The translations under genes and the position numbers were made by a program. Positions 1 to 5,857 of a DNA stretch of 8,210 nt are shown piece after piece. Numbering within the stretch: the first letter of the stretch is position 1; every line of letters begins with the position of its first letter. The notes below the pieces were generated by a model. The model ran no database searches, was not told where the DNA came from, and saw nothing but the letters and a program-made list of their open reading frames with translations. Source of the DNA: Cyclobacteriaceae bacterium (GTDB lineage Bacteria; Bacteroidota; Bacteroidia; Cytophagales; Cyclobacteriaceae); assembly GCA_009885605.1 (NCBI GenBank), contig VFKK01000222.1:1-8210 (forward strand), read 5' to 3'.

Positions 1-98
1 ATTTCATCTGCCATTTCTCCATATCCTTCTTCGATTTCTGTTCTGAGGCTGGAGAAAATTACAGCGTAATAAGGTGGGGTCGGAGTGTTAGCAATCAT
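1..98 (-). CDS. Antibiotic biosynthesis monooxygenase (ABM)-family protein, N-terminal fragment
   Basis: Reading leftwards from the ATG at 98-96, an uninterrupted frame of 32 codons runs off the window edge. It begins MIANTPTPPYYAVIFSS, followed by LRTEIEEGYGEMADE. This resembles the start of small ABM-fold proteins (about 100 residues, dimeric ferredoxin-like fold), in which a PPYYAVIF-type first strand precedes an 'RT...GY.EMA' helix. Family members include quinol/heme-oxygenating or cofactor-free monooxygenases, but many have no known substrate. The start codon lies inside the end of the upstream gene (ATGA, 4-base overlap), which implies translational coupling with the DJ-1/PfpI gene. Family assignment is from remembered sequence pattern; the active-site part is outside the window, so no reaction can be named. 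Confidence 0.75.
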   Translation of the reverse strand, partial: MIANTPTPPYYAVIFSSLRTEIEEGYGEMADE

Positions 99-688
99 GG
101 TTGATTCAGATATGGTAAATATTCCATCCAATCTGCAGTTTGTCTGGCCAGATCTAATCCAAAAGTTTGTTCAACCAGATATAGGGAAAGATCAATTCCT
201 GCAGATATCCCAGCTGCTGTGTAAATGCGATCAGAGCTTTGGACGAATCTCAATTCAGGCTTGGGAATGCCGGAAGGGGAGACATCCTTCATGCTTTCGA
301 ATGTACTGTGATGTGTGCAAAAAGGTCTATCATCCAAAAGGCCTAGTTTCCCTAAAATTCTGGCCCCGGAGCAAACGCTCATAGTCCATACTGTTTGAGC
401 AATGCGGGATTTGAGAAGGTCCAAAACAGGTGGCTGTTGAATGACTTTTAGACTTCCAACACCACCGGGAATTACCAAAAAATCACAATTGGGTAGATTT
501 TTCAATCCATAATCCGGCAGGACTTGAAGACCATTTACTGTTCGAATCATGCTCTCATCTGCTCCGAAAGTGAACACTTTCAGCGTTTGATAATTGGAAA
601 GTTGAGAGGCCACAGAAAAAACCTCAAAAGGTCCGGCAAAGTCTAATACCTCAACACCATCAAAAATAAAAATCCCCAAATGTTTCAT
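95..688 (-). CDS. DJ-1/PfpI-family protein (isonitrile hydratase / GATase1-like)
   Basis: This is a 197-residue, single-domain cytoplasmic protein with no signal peptide, close to the usual length of stand-alone DJ-1/PfpI proteins. It opens with a beta strand and the motif IFDGVEVLDFAGPFEVF (about residues 8-24), where Asp16 is the conserved acid of this subgroup. PGGVG follows at 74-78, and the nucleophile elbow VCSGA places the candidate catalytic Cys at 106. The stretch around residues 154-178 (RIYTAAGISAGIDLSLYLVE) matches the C-terminal half of the isonitrile hydratase/AraC-GATase1 type. No AraC DNA-binding domain is attached, so an enzyme or stress role is more likely than regulation. 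The ABM-type gene overlaps its stop codon by 4 bases, so the two probably form one transcript running left from the 689-892 spacer. Substrate unknown; the family call is firm. Confidence 0.9.
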   Translation of the reverse strand: MKHLGIFIFDGVEVLDFAGPFEVFSVASQLSNYQTLKVFTFGADESMIRTVNGLQVLPDYGLKNLPNCDFLVIPGGVGSLKVIQQPPVLDLLKSRIAQTVWTMSVCSGARILGKLGLLDDRPFCTHHSTFESMKDVSPSGIPKPELRFVQSSDRIYTAAGISAGIDLSLYLVEQTFGLDLARQTADWMEYLPYLNQP

Positions 689-846
689 ATCAATTTATAA
701 TAAGGATTGAAGTTAATTACTTGTAGTTAGAATTACGGAACGATTTTTCCAACATTTTTCTTCTCTGACGTCGTTCAAGGGGAATTTCATTTTTTATGAT
801 AAAGCAATGGATTTTTAGGGGAATCGATAATTATTTTAGCCTTCGG

Positions 847-875
847 TTGGAATTTTGGAATTATTTCTACCTTTG
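847..875 (+). promoter_or_regulatory. Candidate Bacteroidota-type promoter for the dab operon
   Basis: TTG at 847-849, an 18-base spacer and TACCTTTG at 868-875 match the Bacteroidota primary-sigma pattern (-33 TTG/TTTG, -7 TAnnTTTG). Transcription would start around 881-884, only about ten bases before the ATG at 893. I saw no equally good match before dabA, the SulP gene or the porin, so this may drive 893-7462 as one unit. The rest of the 689-892 spacer shows no gene; the promoter for the leftward pair should also lie there, but I could not pick it out with confidence. Confidence 0.45.
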
Positions 876-892
876 GTTTCGTTGAAACGAAA

Positions 893-1255
893 ATGCAACT
901 CTTAATTAGCCTTCTTCCTTTTTTACTTCGGATGACTTTGGTCTTCCAAGGTCCTGCTGTGGAGGCTGTTGTGATTTCCCCAACGGATATAATTGCTTTT
1001 TCTGAAGACATAAAAAGCAGTAAAAATGATCTTCAACTTTTCTCAGCAGAACCGATTTTCCCACCCTTAGCCAGAAAGCTGGAAACGGAAGAGAAAGAGA
1101 TTGAGTTTTATGATTTATTCATTGATAGCAGTTATCATTCTACGTCATTTTATTACAGTGCTGACACTTCCTTATCCTTTTACGATTACAGGAAGACTCA
1201 CGATAACCCCCATCTGTACGATCTCTTCCATTCCTGGAAGACACATCTGAGTTAA
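893..1255 (+). CDS. Hypothetical 120-residue protein with hydrophobic N-terminus, upstream of dabA
   Basis: I do not recognise a family. Residues 1-18 are hydrophobic (MQLLISLLPFLL, then Arg13, then MTLVF), followed by QGPAVEAVVISP, so the N-terminus could be an atypical signal peptide or a single membrane anchor. It lacks the usual early Lys/Arg. Residues 35-75 are charged and acidic (ETEEKEIEF at about 64-72). The C-terminal third is rich in Tyr, Phe, Ser and His, with YDLF occurring twice (residues 73-76 and 109-112, in different codons). The frame is open back to 803 without another ATG/GTG/TTG, so 893 is the best start and lies just downstream of the promoter candidate. Codon choice looks like that of the neighbours. 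It ends 100 bases before the preferred dabA start, on the same strand. An antisense frame at 787-1011 overlaps it and is judged a shadow. Function unknown; it may be an accessory to the carbon transporter, but only position suggests that. Confidence 0.55.
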   Translation: MQLLISLLPFLLRMTLVFQGPAVEAVVISPTDIIAFSEDIKSSKNDLQLFSAEPIFPPLARKLETEEKEIEFYDLFIDSSYHSTSFYYSADTSLSFYDYRKTHDNPHLYDLFHSWKTHLS

Positions 1256-1261
1256 TTTTTA

Positions 1262-1299
1262 GCCCTGTAGGGCAATGAATTTTCAGCGCCTGCTGAAAA
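1262..1299 (+). other. Two small hairpins in the leader before dabA
   Basis: Two adjacent inverted repeats lie between the 120-residue gene and dabA. The first is GCCCT-GT-AGGGC (1262-1273), which has a very tight loop. The second is TTTTCAGC-GCCT-GCTGAAAA (1280-1287 paired with 1292-1299, 8 bp). Neither is followed by a T-run on the plus strand, so they do not look like an intrinsic terminator. They could be an RNA processing or stability element, a protein-binding site or an intergenic repeat. The structures are seen in the sequence; function is unknown. Confidence 0.4.
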
Positions 1300-1355
1300 A
1301 ACCTCAGTAATTAATGCTGAAGGTAAAATTCATTATACACTCAGATCAAATTTTA

Positions 1356-3854
1356 ATGAAACATACTAAAAATGCTCATGCCAATGGTATTGAGGAGATT
1401 TTGCACGAACTCAAGCATTTTCTTCCTGCCCAGGCACCACTAAAGGATTTTGTCCATCACAATACACTGCATGCATTTCAGCATATGCCATTTCATCAGG
1501 CATTGAAGCAAGCAGGATCACAATTCGGATATAAGGGATACTTGTCGCTGGAAGAATACCGGGCTTTATATCGTGCCGGAAAAATTAATGGTGAAATTCT
1601 CCAGGATTTATTGATAGACCATTTTGGAGTGAAAGAATCCACTCACTGGATTGTTAAGCTGCTCGATCAAAAATCAGCGCCCGAAATTTCCTCCAAAGTT
1701 GGCTCTTTCAGAGGTCACTGGAGGTCGGAATATCATTTTAATCTTGACAAGATAACTCACCCATTTCTATTCAGAATCTTATCAGCCTATCTCGATCAGG
1801 GCATTTCTATCTGGTCCTTCCCGGGCAATTCCGAAGGGTTTCTTGATTCGATCCGGGCAATTCAGAAAGAAAGCTACTCTTCCATCCTCAAAACCAACCG
1901 AGCTAAGGGTCTTCTTTTTGACCCTGAACTAAGTGTGGAAAAGGTTTTGGAAATCCTCGTAGGAAATCCCGAGGCGTATGGCTGGTACCTGTTTGATCAG
2001 CAATTTGCACATCCCGGTTGGTCGGGAATGGTTTCTGTGCTGGAAAGTCAGCCAGAGTCGCTGCTCGATTCCAAAACGATCACTCTTCAGGATTTGATTC
2101 TTTTCGAATGTCTTCTGGAAATAGATGCATTGGATCAGAAATTCGGCGAAAACTGGATTCCACTCGGGATCAGATTTCCTGTTAAAACTCAGGACTTATT
2201 TGTGACCAGCCCCTTTGAGCAGCAGGATTTAATGCTGCAAATATGGCAAGAAGCCTACGAGTGGAGTTATTATGATGAGGTTTTAGCAGGTATCAGCTAC
2301 GTTAAACCGACGCTGCAATCTTCTGATACTCCCAGTTTTCAGGCGATGTTTTGCATCGATGATCGCGAGTGTTCGATTCGTCGACATTTAGAATTGCTGG
2401 ATCCTTCTTGTGCTACCTACGGTACACCTGGATTCTTTAACGTTGAATTCTATTTTCAGCCAGAGTTTGGGAAGTTTCATACAAAAGTCTGCCCCGCTCC
2501 GATGACTCCTAAGTACCTGATCAAGGAATCCGCAGATCATAAAAAACTTGCCAAAGACGCCCATTTCAATCAAACAAGTCATTCTCTGATTCGAGGCTGG
2601 GTCAGTGCCCAGACATTGGGATTCTGGTCTGCGTTGAAATTGGTTAGTAATATTTTCCGACCATCTTCATCTGCCCTTGAAGTGTCATCTTTCAAGCACA
2701 TGGACCCAAAAGGATCTCTAACATTTGAGTATGAAGGGATTGAAGAGGGAGGACTTCAGGTAGGATTCAAGATTGTTGAAATGGCTGATCGGGTAGAAGG
2801 TCTTTTGAAAAGCATCGGGCTTTTAGATAAGTTTTCGCCGATCATATACATGATTGGTCACGGAGCTTCCAGTATCAATAACACCCATTATGCTGGTTAC
2901 GATTGTGGAGCATGCTCGGGTCGTCCCGGTTCGGTCAATGCCCGGGTGATCGCTTATATGGGAAATGATCAGCGGGTGCGTGAAATTTTAGCAACAAGAG
3001 GAATCGAAATTCCTGAAACCACTCAATTTCTTGGAGGTTTGCATGATACGACTAAGGATGAAATCATGTTTTATGATACAGAGATCCTGAGCGAATCCAA
3101 TAGGATATTTCACCTCGTGAACCAGGAGCTATTTGCAAAATCGTTGGATGTAAATGCGATGGAGCGATCCAGGAGATTTGCCACGATGGGAAAATCCAAA
3201 TCACTGGATTCACTTCATGAGAAAGTAAAAAAGAGAGCTTTCTCTCTTTTCGAACCAAGACCTGAATACAATCATGCGACGAATAGTCTTTGCATTGTTT
3301 CCAGAAAATCTACTATTAAAGGGCTGTTTCTTGACAGGAGAGCTTTTCTTAATTCATACGATTACAGAAAAGATCCAGAAGGTATTGCTTTGACCAGGAT
3401 TCTGGGAGCAGCAGCCCCGGTCTGTGGCGGAATCAATTTGGAGTATTATTTCTCCAAAATGGATAATGAAAAACTCGGAGCCGGCACCAAACTCCCACAT
3501 AATGTGATGGGGTTGATCGGTGTGGCAAATGGAGCGGACGGTGATTTAAGAACTGGTTTACCTTATCAAATGGTGGAGATTCATGATCCGATTCGTCTGA
3601 TGCTGATTGTCGAGCATCATCCTGAAGTGGTGCTGAATGTGCTCTTGAACAATCCTGCTACTTACGAATGGATCAAAAATTACTGGGTTCATTTCGTGGT
3701 GCTAGATCCGAGGACTAAAATATTTAATCAGTACCGCGATGGTGGATTTGTCGAATACAATCCAAAAGCTAAAATCACTCAAATCGAACATTTGAAAGAT
3801 AAGCTCATGAGCTCAGATCAGAATCTTCCGGTTTACTTAATCGACTCACTTTGA
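1356..3854 (+). CDS. dabA: DabA, inorganic carbon transporter catalytic subunit (DUF2309/UPF0753)
   Basis: DabA is the beta-carbonic-anhydrase-like, zinc-binding subunit of the DAB complex. Bound to DabB at the inner face of the cytoplasmic membrane, it is thought to hydrate CO2 to bicarbonate one-way, driven by ion flow. From the ATG at 1356 the protein has 832 residues, typical for the family. The family N-terminal patch FVHHNTLHAF is at 32-41. FCIDDREC supplies the candidate zinc and active-site residues Cys333 and Asp335. MIGHGASS gives His502, and YDCGACSGRPG gives Cys517. These match Cys351/Asp353/His524/Cys539 of Halothiobacillus DabA, including the 15-residue His-Cys spacing. The conserved C-terminal block (LGAGTKLPHN, then DLRTGLPYQMVEIHDP) is at about 707-745. 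All key residues are present, so it should be active. Start choice: an in-frame ATG at 1314 would add MLKVKFIIHSDQIL, which the family does not usually have; 1356 opens with ATGAAACATACT, the same 12 bases that open the SulP gene. The stop shares a base with the dabB start. Confidence 0.95.
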   Translation: MKHTKNAHANGIEEILHELKHFLPAQAPLKDFVHHNTLHAFQHMPFHQALKQAGSQFGYKGYLSLEEYRALYRAGKINGEILQDLLIDHFGVKESTHWIVKLLDQKSAPEISSKVGSFRGHWRSEYHFNLDKITHPFLFRILSAYLDQGISIWSFPGNSEGFLDSIRAIQKESYSSILKTNRAKGLLFDPELSVEKVLEILVGNPEAYGWYLFDQQFAHPGWSGMVSVLESQPESLLDSKTITLQDLILFECLLEIDALDQKFGENWIPLGIRFPVKTQDLFVTSPFEQQDLMLQIWQEAYEWSYYDEVLAGISYVKPTLQSSDTPSFQAMFCIDDRECSIRRHLELLDPSCATYGTPGFFNVEFYFQPEFGKFHTKVCPAPMTPKYLIKESADHKKLAKDAHFNQTSHSLIRGWVSAQTLGFWSALKLVSNIFRPSSSALEVSSFKHMDPKGSLTFEYEGIEEGGLQVGFKIVEMADRVEGLLKSIGLLDKFSPIIYMIGHGASSINNTHYAGYDCGACSGRPGSVNARVIAYMGNDQRVREILATRGIEIPETTQFLGGLHDTTKDEIMFYDTEILSESNRIFHLVNQELFAKSLDVNAMERSRRFATMGKSKSLDSLHEKVKKRAFSLFEPRPEYNHATNSLCIVSRKSTIKGLFLDRRAFLNSYDYRKDPEGIALTRILGAAAPVCGGINLEYYFSKMDNEKLGAGTKLPHNVMGLIGVANGADGDLRTGLPYQMVEIHDPIRLMLIVEHHPEVVLNVLLNNPATYEWIKNYWVHFVVLDPRTKIFNQYRDGGFVEYNPKAKITQIEHLKDKLMSSDQNLPVYLIDSL

Positions 3855-5806
3855 TGGAACTATCAGCCTGGATTCAATTCATGATTGGGATACCTCTTGT
3901 GGGTTTTGTAATAAGCTTGTTGGTACCGGAGCGAAAGGAATATTTGCTTTCCCGGGTGGCTTTCTATACGGCCGGTTTGAATTTGATCAGTGTTTTTGTC
4001 TTCCTCATTTTTTGGGGAATTCAAGGGTTTGAGACGCTCAATCTGAAGGAATTTACCCTTTACAAAACGAGTGATTTTGAATTTCTGATTGATTTCTTCT
4101 TCGATCGGGTAGGTGCTGTTTATGTGGTTATGGGAGCGTTATTGACGTTTCTGATTACGTTCTACAGCAGGTATTATCTGCATCGGGAGACCGGATACAA
4201 GAGATTCTTCAATACGGTGTTGTTTTTCTATTTGGGATACAACATCACGGTTTTGGCAGGTAACTTCGAGACTCTTTTTGTTGGATGGGAGATTTTGGGG
4301 CTTTCTTCTTTTCTTCTGGTTGCTTTCTACCGTGAGAATTACCTTCCTACCCGGAACGCTATAAAGGTTTTTTCGATCTATCGAATCGGTGATGTGGGAG
4401 TTATTCTGGCTATGTGGGCGAGTCATCACCTTTGGCACGAGAATGTGACTTTTCTCAAACTCAGCAACTCAGAATTGGTGCACGAGCATTTGATGGGGCA
4501 TTCAGGAGTTGGGCTTTTCATTTCACTCATGTTGCTTTTGGCAGCTGCTGCCAAATCTGCACAGTTTCCATTTAGTTCCTGGCTACCAAGAGCGATGGAA
4601 GGACCAACACCATCTTCAGCGATTTTCTACGGCTCTCTTTCGGTTCACCTGGGTGTATTCTTGTTGCTGAGAACATTTCCCTTCTGGGAAAATCAAATCG
4701 TAGTCAGAATTATAATTGCCTTGATAGGTTTGATCACAGCGATCCTGTCCACTATGATTGCAAGGGTTCAGACTTCCGTCAAAACTCAGATTGGTTATGC
4801 TTCCCTGACGCAGATCGGGATTATGTTTATTGAAGTGGCAGCTGGATTGGAAGTATTAGCATTGATCCACTTTATGGGAAACGCCTTTCTCAGAACCTAT
4901 CAATTGCTGGTTTCTCCTTCGATTGTAAGTTATCTGATTCGGGAGCAGTTCTATGGTTTTGTGCCAAAGGCAAAAGTCCAAAAATCAGGATTCACTTCCC
5001 GACTCAAACTTTCCTTCTACATCTGGAGTCTGAAAGAATGGAATCTGGACAAACTGATCAATAGAATAGTCTTCAGACCATTCAAAAACATCGGCCATAA
5101 ATTGGATTTCCTGACTTACAAGACAGTCATATACTATTTCCTTCCAAGCTATTTGATAGGAATTGGCCTGCTGATAATTGGCTATAAAATTCCGTCGGCT
5201 ATCCACACCTATCTGCCTTTTATCTTTTCTTTCATCGCGCTTTTGATGGTATTAAAGGCATTTTCGGAGAGAAGGTCAGCGCGATTGAGCTGGACGTTGC
5301 TGATCATGAACCATTTCTGGATGGTATTGGCGATCGCAGAGAATGAGCTTTTTGCCTGGGATGAGATAGCGATTTACCTCAGCGGGGTTGTCGTTTTCGG
5401 TTTGAGCGGCCTTTTAATAATCAGCTATCTCAAACGGGAAACAGGTCAATCAGGTCTTTTCGAATATCAGGGCTATGTGAAGCACTATCCTGTCCTGTCA
5501 TTTCTATTCCTGATCAGTGCTTTGGGACTGATGGGTTTCCCAATTTCCCCCACGTTTCTGGGCGAGGATCTTCTCTATTCACACATCGGCGACGATCAGT
5601 TTTTGCTTGCATTGTTTGCAGCATTTGCATTTGTCATGGAAGGAATTGTAACGATGAGAATTTTCGCACGCTTGTTTTTGGGAAGTAAAAAACCAACTCT
5701 TCTTCCCGCGACAACGAATTCCCAAAAACGGAATTTATCCATGGGTTCAATTCTAAAAAAAGGAAGTATTTCACCCTTCAAAAGTTCACCAGATCATCTC
5801 AATTAA
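3854..5806 (+). CDS. dabB: DabB, NuoL/MrpA-like proton-channel subunit of the DAB carbon transporter
   Basis: This is a polytopic inner-membrane protein of the complex I antiporter-like (Proton_antipo_M) family, 650 residues with about 16 hydrophobic segments. In a DAB pair it carries the ions that energise DabA. NuoL landmarks are visible: WEILGLSSF with Glu146 (like NuoL Glu144), AAAAKSAQFPFSSWLP with Lys234 (like Lys229), SVKTQIGYAS with Lys310 (like Lys305) and LIHFMGNAFLR with His339. In that last motif the usual second His and the Lys (NuoL His338 and Lys342) are Asn343 and Arg347. A segment of about 170 residues separates this from the last conserved block, LGLMGFPISPTFLGEDLL (about 558-575). 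It includes WNLDKLINRIVFRPF (about 396-410), which looks like the entry to the NuoL lateral helix. The final 40 residues are a basic, Ser/Lys-rich, probably cytoplasmic tail. Start: the ATG at 3854 overlaps the dabA stop (TGATG), implying coupled translation; a TTG one codon earlier is less likely. The dabA neighbour is what separates it from NuoL or MrpA. Confidence 0.9.
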   Translation: MELSAWIQFMIGIPLVGFVISLLVPERKEYLLSRVAFYTAGLNLISVFVFLIFWGIQGFETLNLKEFTLYKTSDFEFLIDFFFDRVGAVYVVMGALLTFLITFYSRYYLHRETGYKRFFNTVLFFYLGYNITVLAGNFETLFVGWEILGLSSFLLVAFYRENYLPTRNAIKVFSIYRIGDVGVILAMWASHHLWHENVTFLKLSNSELVHEHLMGHSGVGLFISLMLLLAAAAKSAQFPFSSWLPRAMEGPTPSSAIFYGSLSVHLGVFLLLRTFPFWENQIVVRIIIALIGLITAILSTMIARVQTSVKTQIGYASLTQIGIMFIEVAAGLEVLALIHFMGNAFLRTYQLLVSPSIVSYLIREQFYGFVPKAKVQKSGFTSRLKLSFYIWSLKEWNLDKLINRIVFRPFKNIGHKLDFLTYKTVIYYFLPSYLIGIGLLIIGYKIPSAIHTYLPFIFSFIALLMVLKAFSERRSARLSWTLLIMNHFWMVLAIAENELFAWDEIAIYLSGVVVFGLSGLLIISYLKRETGQSGLFEYQGYVKHYPVLSFLFLISALGLMGFPISPTFLGEDLLYSHIGDDQFLLALFAAFAFVMEGIVTMRIFARLFLGSKKPTLLPATTNSQKRNLSMGSILKKGSISPFKSSPDHLN

Positions 5807-5816
5807 GACATCCAAC

Positions 5817-5842
5817 AAGGAAAAGGTAAACCCTTATTCCTT
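5817..5842 (+). other. Weak hairpin between dabB and the SulP gene
   Basis: AAGGAAAAGG (5817-5826) can pair with CCTT-A-TTCCTT (5832-5842) with one bulged A and a five-base loop (TAAAC). The only T-run is TTT at the stem end, followed by AAAA, so termination is unlikely. It ends 15 bases before the SulP ATG and could affect translation or processing of the operon mRNA. No function is shown by the sequence. Confidence 0.3.
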
Positions 5843-5857
5843 TAAAATATTCTAAAA

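Noticed and set aside
85..384. Plus-strand frame of 99 codons starting at GTG
   Set aside because: Entirely antisense to the clear DJ-1/PfpI gene, and its Cys-rich translation comes from reading that gene backwards.
787..1011. Minus-strand frame of 74 codons with Lys/Ile/Pro-rich translation
   Set aside because: It overlaps the promoter candidate and the start of the plus-strand 120-residue gene, resembles no family I know, and the plus-strand frame has better length, codon use and operon position.
1181..3375. Shared YDYRK peptide (and similar DNA) in the 120-residue protein and in DabA
   Set aside because: Only five residues match, with no similarity around them, so this is most likely chance rather than a duplication.
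3854..5806. Assignment of the NuoL-like gene to respiratory complex I or an Mrp antiporter
   Set aside because: No other nuo or mrp genes are nearby, and the start codon overlaps the dabA stop, which fits the DabB role instead.
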